From JAICJC01 sp963709425 (GTDB lineage Bacteria; Actinomycetota; Thermoleophilia; Gaiellales; JAICJC01): DNA of 64,000 nt. A model generated the notes under the pieces. The model was not told where the DNA came from. It made no database searches and saw only the letters and a list, made by a program, of their open reading frames with translations. This document shows positions 41,109 to 50,917 of the stretch, piece by piece. The first letter of the stretch is position 1, and each line of letters opens with the position of its first letter. Location of the stretch: assembly GCA_963709425.1 (NCBI GenBank), contig CAVPWG010000001.1, forward strand, positions 186,001-250,000. The letters are read 5' to 3'. The position numbers were made by a program, and so were the translations under genes.

Positions 41109-41142
41109 CGAAGAAAGCGGCTGAAGGGGCTCGAACCCTCGA
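41109..41142 (-). repeat. Displaced tRNA-Gly 3' end, attR-like direct repeat
   Basis: 34 bp identical to 44223-44256, the 3' end of the intact tRNA-Gly plus 7 bp beyond it. It includes the whole T-arm and the 3' acceptor strand but no anticodon arm or D-arm. Orientation and placement are those expected for the far junction of an element integrated into the tRNA gene. Confidence 0.75.
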
Positions 41143-41166
41143 TGCCCAGATCTTGGCGCTGGATGT

Positions 41167-44145
41167 CTAGGCCACTGCAGCCGCCAGCCGATCGCGCATC
41201 CGTCGGGCCATGACGAGGTTTCCCTTGCGCTCGTAGCGCTCGAGCGCTTGCTCGAGCGCGGCTGCTGCCTCGTCGGCCTTGCCGCCGAGCAGGAGCACCT
41301 CGGCGAGGTCGGCGTACGCGTCGCCTTGCGCGTTGAGCATGTCGGTCTCGTCGCCGATCGCGACCGCCTCACGGGCGAGCCGCTCCGCCTCGGCGTGCTC
41401 GCCGCGGCGCGCGAGCACCTTCGCCCTCACCTGCCGCCAGAGCATCTGCGTCGCCGCGTCGTCGCTCGCGCCGAGCTCCGCCGCGCGGCCGGCCCAGGCG
41501 TCGGCCTCGTCGAGCCGGTCGAGCGCGTAGAGCGCCTGCGCCAGGTTCGCCGCCGCGGTCGACAGGAAGCTCTGTTCCCCCAGCTCCTCGAGCAGCCTGC
41601 ACCCTTCTGCTCCGAACTCGGCGGCGGCGGCGGGATCGCCGGCCAAGAGCTCGACGTCGACGGACTCGAACGGCGGTGATGCACCGCGAGCAGGATTCCG
41701 CCGCCGCGCTCGGCCAGCTCCGCACGCGTCTCGGCGAGGATCGCGCGCGCCTCGTCGAAGCGACCGAGCATCGCCAGCGCCCCGGCCCGGTACGCACGGA
41801 GGCCAGTGGTCCCGCCCCGCTCGCGGCTCGTTCTCGTCGAGCCACGCGAGCAGTTCCGACACCGGCGTCGTGCCGAAGAAGCGAGCACCGGCGCGCGCCG
41901 CCAACGGACTCGGCGGCAGGTGGCCCGCCTGCCGAGCGTGGGCGGCGGCCCGCTCGTACGCCTCCAGCGCCGCGTCCATCTGCCCGCGCATGAACGCCAC
42001 CTCCGCGAGCGCGGAGTAGGCGATGTACAGAGCCAGGTCGTCGCCGGCGGCCTGGAACACGGGCAGCGCCTGCTCGACGAGCGCCGCCAGCCTCTCCGCC
42101 GCGCCCTCCGGCTCGAGGTAGAGGCGGAAGATGCCCTCCTGGATCCTCCCGCAGAGCTCGCCGACACGATCGCCCGCCGCCGCGGCTCGCTCGGCGAGGG
42201 AATCCGCGCGCCGGAGCGCGTCGTCGCCCCTGCCTGCCCAGAACAGGGCGTCGACGAGGTCGATCTCGAGGGCGAGGTCGAGCTCGGCCGGCGGGACGAG
42301 CGCGGCGGCGCGCTCGAGCAGGCTGACGGCGGCGCCGTAGTCCGCGCGGAGCGTGCGCGCGGCGACCGGCGGCGGTCAGGCGCCGCCGCGCCGCCGCGGC
42401 CAGCTCGTCGTCGTCGGGCATCCCGAGCTCGGCGCGGTAGCGGCAGGCCTGCTCGAGGTGGTAGCCGAGGATCTCGTCCAGCTCGACGAGCTCGGCGCCG
42501 TGCTCCTCCAGCCAGGCTGCGAAGCGCTCGTGGAGGTCGGCGCGGGTCGCCTTCGGCAGCGCGTCGTAGGCGGCGTCGCGGATCAGGAGGTGGCGGAAGC
42601 GGAAGCCGTCCTCGCCCGGCGAGCTGCGGCCGGTCCGGGCGGATCAGCTCCTTGCGGACGAGCGCGGCCAGGCGCGGCGTCACCTGGGTCTCGTCGGGTG
42701 CGAGCGCCTGGACGGCACCGCGGTGGAAGATCTCGCCCTCGATCGCACCCCGCTCGAGCACGCTCCGCTCGGCCGTCTCGAGCTGATCCAGGCGCGCCGC
42801 GAGCAGCGCCTGCAGCGTGGGCGGGACGACCACCTCGCCCTCCGCCTCGCCGGCCATCGCCAGCATCTCCTCGATGAAGAGCGGGTTGCCGCCCGCGGCG
42901 CGCGCGATCTTCTCGCGCAGCTCGCCGGCGATCCGCTCCGGGATGAGCTCGTCGACGTCTTCGTCGCCGCAGCGGCTCGAGCCGAAGCGTCACCGGCCAG
43001 GCGGGGCGGCGCTCGGCGAGCTCCGGCCGCGCCATGCAGAACAGCAGGATCGATGCGCCCGAGGAGAGGAGCGCGACGTGCTCGATCAGGTCGAGGAACG
43101 TCTCCTCGCCCCACTGGATGTCGTCGAAGACGACCACGAGCGGCCGCTCCGCCGCGGCCTGCTCCAGCGTCTTGCGGAACGCCCAGGCGATCTCCTCCGC
43201 CGACGTCGCCGCCTCCGTCTCGCCGAGCAGCGAGCGGATCGCCACCGCGGCGGCCTCGTCCGCGGGCAGCAGGTCGAGCTGCTTCAGCACCTCGACGACC
43301 GGCCAGTACGTGATCCCCTCGCCGTAGGGGAGGCAGCGGCCGCGGACGACCGTCGCCTCGATCGAAGCCAGAGCCTCCGCGGCGAGCCGAGACTTGCCGA
43401 CGCCGGCATCGCCGACGACCGTGACCAGCTCGCAGCGCTGCTCGGCCCGCACGCGCTCCCACGCCTCCCGCAGGATCGCGAGCTCGCGCTCACGGCCGAC
43501 GAACAGCTCCCCGTGCCGGCGCTCCGGCGCGTCGCGCACGCGCAGCAGCCGGTAGGCGGGAACCGGCTCGGCCTTGCCCTTCAGCTCGAGCGGCTCGATC
43601 GGCTCGACCTCGGCCGCGTCGCGGACGAGCGCGAGCGTCGGCTCGCCGATCAGCACCTCGCCCGGCTGCGCCGCCTGCTCCAGCCGAGCCGCCACGTTGA
43701 CCGCATCACCGGTCGCGAGCCGCTCCTCCGTCCCCGTCACCACCTCGCCCGTCATGACGCCGATCCGCCCCTGCAGCCCGAGCTCGGGCAGCGCGTCTCG
43801 CATCTCGACGGCCGCCCGCACCGCGCGCAGCGCGTCGTCCTCGTGCAGCACCGGCACGCCGAACACGGCCATCACGGCATCGCCGATGAACTTCTCCACG
43901 CTGCCGCCGTGCCGCTCCACGATCGCCTTCATCCGCTCGAAGTAGCGCGCGAGCAGCGCACGCAGCCGCTCGGGATCGAGCGTCTCGCCGAGCGCGGTCG
44001 AGCCGGTCAGGTCGCAGAACAGCACCGTCACCGTCTTGCGCTGCTCCTGCGCCTGCGCGGGCGCAGCCGCGAACGAGACGCCGCACTCCTCGCAGAACTT
44101 GGCGCCCTCGCCGTTCTCGTGCCCACAACTCGTGCAGATCAGCAC
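41167..44145 (-). pseudogene. Adenylate/guanylate cyclase-AAA-TPR regulator, frame broken at five places
   Basis: One gene of about 991 residues once five single-base indels are corrected (near 42968, 42616, 42358 and 41823 insertions; near 41670 a deletion). Order: zinc ribbon (CTSCGHENGEGAKFCEECG), class III cyclase domain (VTVLFCDLTGSTALGE, VEKFIGDAVMAVFG), AAA-type ATPase with GDAGVGKS and VVVFDDIQWGEE, then TPR-like repeats to the end (DRLAAAVA). Such proteins are large signal-responsive regulators, common in this group. Correcting all five changes leaves a clean frame, which argues for recent decay or sequencing error. It is the only gene between the tRNA-Gly and the repeat at 41109. 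Confidence 0.8.
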
Positions 44146-44222
44146 GAACCCACCCTAGAGCCGTCGAGGGCGCATGACAAGGCCGGCACGGCACCAGTCG
44201 TTAGGAGAGGCTCGGCAAAGCC

Positions 44223-44256
44223 CGAAGAAAGCGGCTGAAGGGGCTCGAACCCTCGA
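44223..44256 (-). repeat. tRNA-Gly 3' end, attL-like direct repeat
   Basis: The copy of the 34-bp repeat that belongs to the intact tRNA-Gly gene. It is in direct orientation to 41109-41142, bounding a 3.1-kb segment. Confidence 0.75.
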
Positions 44257-44303
44257 CCTTCTGCATGGCAAGCAGACGCTCTAGCCAACTGAGCTACAGC
44301 CGC
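44230..44303 (-). tRNA. tRNA-Gly (GCC)
   Basis: 74 nt: acceptor GCGGCTG/CAGCCGC, D-arm GCTCAGTTGGCTAGAGC, anticodon loop TTGCCAT (anticodon GCC), T-loop TTCGAGC, U discriminator as required for Gly. CCA not encoded. Its 3' end is repeated at 41109. Confidence 0.96.
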
Positions 44304-44329
44304 TGGAGAGCGCCCAGTATACCTGCGCC

Positions 44330-44740
44330 TCAGGGCGCGGCAGCGTCGAGTGCGAGGTTCACCTGGAGGTCGGCCTCGGCGTTCTCGGCCCGCGGAATCT
44401 CGACGTAGCGGACGCGCTCGAAGCCGGATGCGACCCGGCGCGCTTCGAGCCAGAGCTCGCGCAGCGCCGGGTTCTTGACCCGGTAGGCGCCGGTCATCTG
44501 CCGCATGAGGAGCTGCGAGTCGGCTCGGACCTCCACCTCGCGCGCTCCGAGGCCGGCCGCCGCCCGAAGGCCCGCGATCAGCGCGCTGTACTCGGCGACG
44601 TTGTTCGTCGCGATCCCGATCGTGTCGCCGGCCTCTGCCAGCACGACGCCGTCGGGGTCCTCGATCCGGTAGCCGGTCGCCGCGGGCCCGGGGTTCCCGC
44701 GCGAGCCACCGTCCACCCACACCCGGACGGCGTCACTCAC
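44330..44740 (-). CDS. RNase HI-like ribonuclease
   Basis: A 136-residue RNase H-fold protein of the prokaryotic/archaeal type I-like branch. The catalytic carboxylates are visible: Asp in VWVDGGSRGNPGPAA, Glu in NNVAEYSALIAGL, Asp in VRADSQLLMRQM and the last Asp in ENAEADLQVN. It should cut RNA in RNA-DNA hybrids. The GTG at 44740 overlaps the stop of the threonine-synthase-like gene by 8 bp. Confidence 0.9.
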   Translation of the reverse strand: MSDAVRVWVDGGSRGNPGPAATGYRIEDPDGVVLAEAGDTIGIATNNVAEYSALIAGLRAAAGLGAREVEVRADSQLLMRQMTGAYRVKNPALRELWLEARRVASGFERVRYVEIPRAENAEADLQVNLALDAAAP

Positions 44741-45962
44741 CCCTGACCGCCAGCACCCGCAGGAGGTCGTCGACGCGACCGTCGACGGTCTCCAGCGCCC
44801 CGGCGGCAATGGACGACTCGTCATGGATCCCGTGCTCCGTGACGACCGCCACGACCACAGTGCGCGCGGGCACGTCACCGCGCTGGGCCAGCTTCACGAC
44901 GGCGGCGATCGGGGCGGCGGCGGCCAGGTCGATCCACGTGCCCTCGAGCTCGCCCATCTGCATCCGGGCCTGCTCGAGCTCGGCGTCGGACACGCGCACC
45001 ACGAGCCCCTCGGACTCCACGACCGCATGCAGGGTCTGCACCGTCCCGGTGAAGCCCGCGAGCGCCCGCGCGGGGGACTCGACGTAGCCGGTCGGCGCGA
45101 CCCAGTCCTTGCCGCTTGCGAGGGCGCTCGCGACGGCGCCGCCAAGCTCGACCGCAACCATCCGCGGGATCCGGTCGAGGAGGCCCCACGCGACCAGCTC
45201 CCGGAACCCGCGCCAGATCCCCTGCAGGCCGTCGCCCAGCCCCGCCGGCGCCACGACCAGGTCGGGCGCGCCGAACCGCAGCTGCTCGGCGATCTCGTAG
45301 GCGATGGTGCGGTAGCCCTCGATCGCCAGCGGGTCGCTGCCGATCGGCGGCGACGCCCGGTTCGACACGGCCCGCCAGCCGAGCGTGCGCTCGGCGTCGG
45401 CCAGGAGCGGCCAGCGCCCCTCGGGGTTCGTGACAGCCACGATCCGGCCGCCGACCGCCTCGATCGCGTCGCGCGTCCGCTCGGAGACCGCCGGGTCTAC
45501 CAGGCTGACCGAGCGAAGGCCGGCCCGGGCCGCGTAGCTCGCCAGCGCGACGCACTGGGCCTCGTCCCCTGCGGTGCCCATCGTCACGGTCGAGTCCTCG
45601 AGCTGCGAGACGGCGAGCGCCGCAAAGCGGTCGCGCCAGCTGCCGGTCGGGTTCTGGCGCTCGTCCTTGACGAGCAGGCGGCGGAGGCCGAGCTGCGGGC
45701 CGAGCGCCTGTGTCGGGAGAAGCGGCGTGTCGCCCTCCCCCATCGTCACGAGCCGATCGCGCCCCACCGGGAGCTGCGTCAGGTACCGGGCCATCCCCGG
45801 CCCGGTCGCCTTCCCCGGGCGAAGCGGCGTCATCCGCCCGTACACCGGTGCCACGTTCGACGGCGTGCCCTCGCTCGCACACGATGGACACCCCGCCGGC
45901 ATCGGCACGATCGGATACCGCCTACGGCAGCGCAGGCACTCCAATCCGCTCGCCACGGCCAT
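44733..45962 (-). CDS. Threonine-synthase-like fold-type II protein lacking the PLP lysine
   Basis: A 409-residue protein with the ThrC layout: N-terminal zinc ribbon (C9, C12, C25, C28), VTMGEGDTPLLPT, VKDERQNPTGSWRDRFAALA and APAGLGDGLQGIWRGFRELV. In real threonine synthases the motif is GSFKDR with the Schiff-base lysine; here residue 110 is Arg. The SGN phosphate-binding turn is also changed to AGD. It is therefore unlikely to be an active PLP enzyme as such. The reading frame is intact over its full length, so it seems kept under selection. Confidence 0.82.
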   Translation of the reverse strand: MAVASGLECLRCRRRYPIVPMPAGCPSCASEGTPSNVAPVYGRMTPLRPGKATGPGMARYLTQLPVGRDRLVTMGEGDTPLLPTQALGPQLGLRRLLVKDERQNPTGSWRDRFAALAVSQLEDSTVTMGTAGDEAQCVALASYAARAGLRSVSLVDPAVSERTRDAIEAVGGRIVAVTNPEGRWPLLADAERTLGWRAVSNRASPPIGSDPLAIEGYRTIAYEIAEQLRFGAPDLVVAPAGLGDGLQGIWRGFRELVAWGLLDRIPRMVAVELGGAVASALASGKDWVAPTGYVESPARALAGFTGTVQTLHAVVESEGLVVRVSDAELEQARMQMGELEGTWIDLAAAAPIAAVVKLAQRGDVPARTVVVAVVTEHGIHDESSIAAGALETVDGRVDDLLRVLAVRGE

Positions 45963-46014
45963 GCCGCGAGCATACCCCTTGACGGAGACGGGTCGGCCGG
46001 TGTCTACTTCATGG

Positions 46015-46245
46015 GTGATCTACTGCGTGATACCGCGCGAGCTCGAGGGCGAGCTGCTCCAGCGGATGACCGAGCACTACGCCGAGAACCCCAATGTGGA
46101 GGTGATCGTCGACCGGCGCGAGGGGCGCGAGAACGACCGCCGCCGCGGCCCGGGCGACATCGTCGACGAGCGCCGCGAGATCCGCGACCGTCGCCGCCCC
46201 CGTGCGCTCGGCACGTTTCCTCGGATCGACGCCTTCGACGACTAG
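46015..46245 (+). CDS. Small conserved protein of unknown function
   Basis: A 76-residue protein starting VIYCVIPRELEGELLQRMTE from a GTG at 46015, with NPNVEVIVDRREGREN and a strongly basic tail. The start region looks like a ferredoxin-like beta-alpha-beta half. I recall similar small proteins in related Actinobacteria but no role. It is divergent from the threonine-synthase-like gene, 52 bp apart, and convergent with the next gene, 3 bp apart. Confidence 0.65.
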   Translation: MIYCVIPRELEGELLQRMTEHYAENPNVEVIVDRREGRENDRRRGPGDIVDERREIRDRRRPRALGTFPRIDAFDD

Positions 46246-46248
46246 CCG

Positions 46249-46839
46249 CTAGCTCGCGAGGGCGACCGTGCCGTCGGCCTCGACCGTCGCGTTCCAGGCC
46301 TGGAAGCGGGACTCGATCTCGGCCAGCTCCTCGCCCCTGCGATGAAGCGTCACCGGCCGCGGGCCGAGCATGTCGACCCGGTACTGGTACCAGGACAGGT
46401 CCCAGGCGACCGTGACGACGACCTCGCTGGCGTTCCGCTGCACGACGCTGACGCGCGGATCGCCGAGCGTGCGCGCGATCCCCGACACGGTTCGTGGATG
46501 GCCGCTCTCGTTGAAAAGCTCGACGCCGGCCTCGACCGCGCCGCGCGGATCGTGCGGCAGCTCGTCCGGATCGAGCGGGGTGGGCGACGCGGGCCGTCGC
46601 CGCGGCCCGAGCAGCGCTTTCAGGCCCTTTGGGCGCAGCGATTCGAGCTGCCGCAGCGGCACCGTCGGGATGCCCTCACGCACCCATCCCCGCGCGTCCG
46701 CCTCGTCGATGCACAGCTCGCAGACGCGCGCCTCGCCGCCCTCCAGACGCTGGAAGGTCACGAGCCGCTCGCCGAGCAGCATTGTGCGTCCGCAGACGGC
46801 GCACATGGTCTCGATGTCATTCCGGTGAATGCGATTCAT
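46249..46839 (-). CDS. Zinc-ribbon protein of unknown function
   Basis: A 196-residue protein. The N-terminus has two CxxC pairs (CAVCGRTM and CELCIDEA), a treble-clef or zinc-ribbon domain. The rest includes SVVQRNASEVVVTVAWDLSW and ELAEIESRFQAWNATVEADG, a basic alpha/beta region. I do not recognise the family. The ATG at 46839 (MNRIHRNDIETMCAVCG) is chosen over a longer frame because the metal site starts immediately afterwards. Confidence 0.65.
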   Translation of the reverse strand: MNRIHRNDIETMCAVCGRTMLLGERLVTFQRLEGGEARVCELCIDEADARGWVREGIPTVPLRQLESLRPKGLKALLGPRRRPASPTPLDPDELPHDPRGAVEAGVELFNESGHPRTVSGIARTLGDPRVSVVQRNASEVVVTVAWDLSWYQYRVDMLGPRPVTLHRRGEELAEIESRFQAWNATVEADGTVALAS

Positions 46840-46979
46840 CGCGCGCCCACGCACGGATCCGGACAGACTCCCGAGTATACCGAGCGGCCACAATTGTGCC
46901 GTAACGTGCGGGTGTGGGGCCCGGGACGCGTGCGACCCGGCCGCCGGCCGATGGTAGGGTCCGGGCGTCCGAGAGGGGG

Positions 46980-47954
46980 ATGTTGGCGCACGAACGACGG
47001 AAAGCCGGACTGCGGCGGCTCCTCGCGGTGGGAGTCGTTGCGACCTGCGCGCTTCTCCCGGCGCATGCTCAGGGCTCGGTGCAATCCGACCGCACCGCGG
47101 CGGCCCTGGTGATGCGTCAGCTCGACCGCCTGGACGCGCGCCGCGCGGAGCTCGCGGATCGCCGCAGCGTCGCGCGCGCGCGGCTGGAGGGCCTCGTCAC
47201 CGCGATCGGCGCCGCCCGGGCCACAATCGCGGACGAGCGCGCCCAGATCGCGGCGGCGCGCTCGGCGCTTGCCGCCGAGATCGTCGGCGACTACAAGGCC
47301 GGCACACCGAATGTCGCGACCTACGTCCTCGGCGCGGTGTCCTTCGCGGACCTGGTGGACCGGGTCGACGTGCTCGACCGGATCGACGCCAGCGAGGCGT
47401 CTCTGATCCGCAGGATCGCCGGCGAGACCGCGGTGCTGGCGGCGACCGAGGACCGCCTCCAGCGGCAGATCGCCTCCCAGCGAGCCGAGGTGGCCGCGAT
47501 CGCCGCCGCCGGTCGTCGGATCGACGCGGCCATCGCGGGGCGTCAGGACGTGCTGGCGACGATCACGGCGCGGATGCGGGCGCGCGTCACGGCCGAGCAG
47601 GCCCGCCGCGACCGGCTCGCCGGGCAGGCGGGCGGCACTACCTCCGGAGGGACGCCGACAGGGCGGGTCTTCTACGGCGACTCCACCTGGTACGGCCCGG
47701 GATTCGCGGGCGACCCGACGGCGAGCGGCGAGATCTTCGACCCCCAGAAGCTGACCTGCGCGAGCCCGTGGCTGCCGTTCAACACCATCCTTCGGGTCAC
47801 CAGCACGGTCACCGGAGGGACGGTCACGGTGCGGGTGAACGACCGCGGCCCGTTCGGGCACGGCGTGCTCGACCTCTCCGCGCACGCCGCCCGCATCATC
47901 GGCCTTCAGGGCTGGACGCGGGTGCGGATCGAGATCGTCTCGCAGCCCACGTAG
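46980..47954 (+). CDS. Secreted RlpA-like protein with N-terminal coiled coil
   Basis: A 324-residue exported protein. A signal peptide (RLLAVGVVATCALLPAHAQG) is followed by a long alpha-helical coiled coil (about residues 40-205, rich in A, R and E), and then a double-psi beta-barrel of the RlpA type (YGDSTWYGPGFAGDPTASGE, NDRGPFGHGVLDLS). RlpA-like barrels cut or bind naked glycan strands of peptidoglycan; the coiled coil resembles the regulatory arm of PcsB/CwlO-type cell-wall enzymes. GAGAGGGGG just before the ATG at 46980 decides the start. Probable role in cell-wall remodelling at division. Confidence 0.87.
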   Translation: MLAHERRKAGLRRLLAVGVVATCALLPAHAQGSVQSDRTAAALVMRQLDRLDARRAELADRRSVARARLEGLVTAIGAARATIADERAQIAAARSALAAEIVGDYKAGTPNVATYVLGAVSFADLVDRVDVLDRIDASEASLIRRIAGETAVLAATEDRLQRQIASQRAEVAAIAAAGRRIDAAIAGRQDVLATITARMRARVTAEQARRDRLAGQAGGTTSGGTPTGRVFYGDSTWYGPGFAGDPTASGEIFDPQKLTCASPWLPFNTILRVTSTVTGGTVTVRVNDRGPFGHGVLDLSAHAARIIGLQGWTRVRIEIVSQPT

Positions 47955-48007
47955 GGACGCCGTTGGCGAACCCCATGGGCCAGGCCCGTCCGGGCCCGTG
48001 GCCCGGG

Positions 48008-50060
48008 TTAGGCCTTCGCCAGCTCCTTGTCCTTGTTCGCGGCCGCGATGAGGCTCTGTGCGACGTGCCCCGGGACCTCCTCGTAGCGAAGGAGGCTCAT
48101 GGAGTAGTCGCCGCGGCCGCCGGTCATCGACGTGAGATCGGGCGCGTAGGCCAGCACCTCGGCCATGGGCACCTCGGCATGGACCGTGGTCGCCCCCGAG
48201 CCGGGATCCATTCCGAGCACGCGCCCGCGGCGGCCGGTCATGTCGCCGATCACGTCGCCGACCGACTCGTCGGGCACGGTGATGTGGAGGCTCATGATCG
48301 GCTCGAGCAGGATCGGGTCGGCTTCGGCAAAGGCCTTCTTGAACGCCATCGACCCGGCGATCTTGAAGGCCATCTCCGACGAGTCGACCGTGTGGTAGGA
48401 GCCGTCGACGAGCGTCACCTTGACCCCGACAACGGGGCAGCTCGCGAGCTCGCCGCGCGTCATCGCCTCCTGGATCCCCTTGTCGACCGCCGGCCGGAAC
48501 CCCTGCGGGATGACGCCGCCGACGATCTTGTCGACGAACTCGTACCCCTCGTGGCCCGGCAGCGGCTCGAGCTGGATGTGGCAGTCGCCGAACTGGCCCC
48601 GCCCGCCGGTCTGCTTCTTGTAGCGACCCTGCGCGCGTGACGGCTTTCGGATCGTCTCGAGGTACGGGACGCGCGGCGGGTGGAGCGTCACCTCGACGCC
48701 GAAGCGGCGGTGCATCCGCTCGAGGATGACCTCGACGTGCATCTGCGAGAGCCCGGCGACGATCTGCTCACCGGTCTGAGGGTCGCGGTGGAGGTCAAGC
48801 GCCGGGTCCTCCTCCTTGAGGCGGCGAAGGGCGGTCACGACCTTCTCCTCGTCGCCCTTGTGCTTCGGCTCGATCGCGAACGACACGACCGGCGCCGGCA
48901 CTCCAAGGGGCTCGATGTCGGCGGGCGCGTCGGAGTCCGAGAGGACGTCGCCGGTCCCGGTCTCCTTGAGCTTCGCCACGGCGCCGATCGCCCCCGTGCA
49001 CAGCGCCTCGATCGGCGCGTGGTCCTTGCCCTGGATCGTGAGCAGCTGCCCGATCCGCTCCTTCGCGCGGCTGTGGTTGTTGACGAGCGTCGAGTCCGAC
49101 TCGAAGCTCACCGGAGAACACCCGCAGGAGGTTCAGCTTTCCGCTGAAGGGGTCGGCGATCGTCTTGAACACGTATGCGACGGTGCCCGCGTCGCCGACC
49201 TCCGGCAGGTTCTTGGCGCGAAGCGGCGACGGCAGCCCTTCGACGATCAGGTCGAGCAGGCCGTGCGAGCCGATGTTGCGAGTCGCCGCGCCGCAGCCGA
49301 CCGGGAAGAGCTCGCCCTCGATTACGAGCTTCTTCATCGCCGCGGCCATCTCCTCGCGGGTGATCTCGCCGCCCTCCAGGTAGCGCTCCATGAGCTCGTC
49401 GGAGGTCTCGGACACCACGTCCATCAGCTTGTCGTGGTACTCGTCGGCGGTCGCCCGCAGGTCGTCGGGGATGTCGATCGGCTCGTCCCGCCCGGCACCC
49501 TCGCCGTGGTCGTAGGCCACCATGTGGACGAGGTCGATCACGCCGTGGAACTCGTGCTCGCGACCGATCGGGAGCTCGACGGCGACGCACTTCGGCGAGA
49601 GACGCGTCTGGAGCGCCTCGAGCGTCGTGTAGAAGTCGGCCCGCTCGCGGTCGAGCAGGTTGACCAGTATGAGCCGGGCGAGCCCGAGCTGGTCGCAGCG
49701 CTTCCAGAGGCGCTCCGTGCCCACCTCGACGCCCATGACGCCCGAGACGGACACGATGGCGCCCTCGACCACCCGCAGCGCTCCGAGGACGTCGGCCTGG
49801 AAGCTCGGCTCGCCCGGCGTGTCGATCAGGTTGATCGTGCGGCCCTCCCACTCCAGATGGGTGACCGACGCCGAGATCGACATCCCGCGGCGGCGCTCCT
49901 CGTCGTCATGGTCGGAGACCGTCGTCTTCTCCGTCACGCTGCCGAGCCTGTTCACGGTTCCCGTCTCGAACAGCAGGGCCTCGACCAGTGAGGTCTTGCC
50001 GGTGCCGCGGTGGCCGATCACCGCGACGTTTCGGATCTTCCCGGGCTCCGTTCCAGGCAT
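48008..50060 (-). CDS. EF-G2-like translational GTPase (frameshifted)
   Basis: About 683 residues. P-loop GHRGTGKTS, DTPGEPSFQADVLGALRVVE in place of the canonical DTPGHVDF, NLLDRERADF at the NKxD position, then EF-G domains II-V ending with YSMSLLRYEEVPGHVAQ. These deviations match the actinobacterial EF-G2/FusA2-like group rather than the main EF-G; its exact role is not settled. One inserted base near 49103 breaks the frame; removing it joins LLRVFSGEL to ESDSTLVNN. Start ATG at 50060. The gene is convergent with rlpA. Confidence 0.85.
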
Positions 50061-50125
50061 GCATGGCCTCCCAGCCGAATCAGAATGGATGCGGGTGGAG
50101 GTTACCGCGCCCGGGGCGGAACGAT

Positions 50126-50917
50126 CTACCGGAACCGCTCGGCGGAGGCGCGCTCGAGGCTGCCCTGGAGCTTGGCCTTGAGACGCAGGATCGCCTTGGT
50201 GTGAAGCTGCGAGACGCGAGACTCGGTGACGCCGAGCACCTCGCCGATCTCGCGGAGGGTGAGCTCGTCGTAGTAGTAGAGCGTGATCACGGTCTTCTCG
50301 CGGTCCGGCAGCTTGCCGATCGCTCCTGCGAGCGCCTCGCGCACCTCGATCCGCGTCATCTCCGTCGAGGGATCGTCCGCGTTCGGGTCCTGGAGCGTGT
50401 CGATCAGCGAGACCGTGTCCCCGCCCGACGACGAGATCGTCCACAACTCGTCGAGCGCAGCGACGGACGACCGTGAGATCTGGGTCAGGCTGTCCTGGAA
50501 CTCGGTATCGGTGATCCCCAGATGCGCGGCGATCTCCTCGTCCGACGGCGGGCGGTGAAGCCGGTGCTCGAGCTCGACGATCCCGCGCTCGATCTCGCGG
50601 GCCCGGCTTCGCACCGATCGCGGCACCCAGTCCATCGAGCGCAGCTCGTCGATGATCGAGCCCTTGATGCGGCTGATCGCGTAGGTCTCGAACTTTGTGT
50701 CGCGATGCGGGTCGAACCGCTCGATCGCGTTCATCAGGCCGAGAAGGCCGTACGAGACGAGGTCACCCTCGTCGACATGAGCGGGAAGGCCCGTGCCGAG
50801 CCGCCCCGCGACGTACTTCACGAGCGGCGCGTAGGTGAGGATCAACCGGTCGCGCAGGCGCTTGTCGCCCGTGCGCTTGTAGTCATCCCAGATCGAAACG
50901 GAGTCGTCTGCCATCAT
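50126..50917 (-). CDS. Alternative sigma factor of the FliA/WhiG family
   Basis: A 263-residue sigma-70 family factor with region 2 (YAPLVKYVAGRLGTGLPAHV, EDGDLVSYGLLGL-like, FETYAISRIKGSIIDELR), region 3 and region 4 (LPDREKTVITLYYYDELTLR, then VLGVTESRVSQLHTKA). Length and region 2 sequence match FliA/WhiG. No flagellar genes are in the window; in Actinobacteria such factors control motility or sporulation. The ATG at 50917 overlaps the recombinase stop by 4 bp, so the two are co-translated. Confidence 0.92.
   Translation of the reverse strand: MMADDSVSIWDDYKRTGDKRLRDRLILTYAPLVKYVAGRLGTGLPAHVDEGDLVSYGLLGLMNAIERFDPHRDTKFETYAISRIKGSIIDELRSMDWVPRSVRSRAREIERGIVELEHRLHRPPSDEEIAAHLGITDTEFQDSLTQISRSSVAALDELWTISSSGGDTVSLIDTLQDPNADDPSTEMTRIEVREALAGAIGKLPDREKTVITLYYYDELTLREIGEVLGVTESRVSQLHTKAILRLKAKLQGSLERASAERFR

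Noticed and set aside
41109..41182. A second tRNA-Gly gene
   Set aside because: Only the 3' half matches. The apparent 5' acceptor strand is the last codons of the regulator gene, and no functional D-arm or anticodon loop exists.
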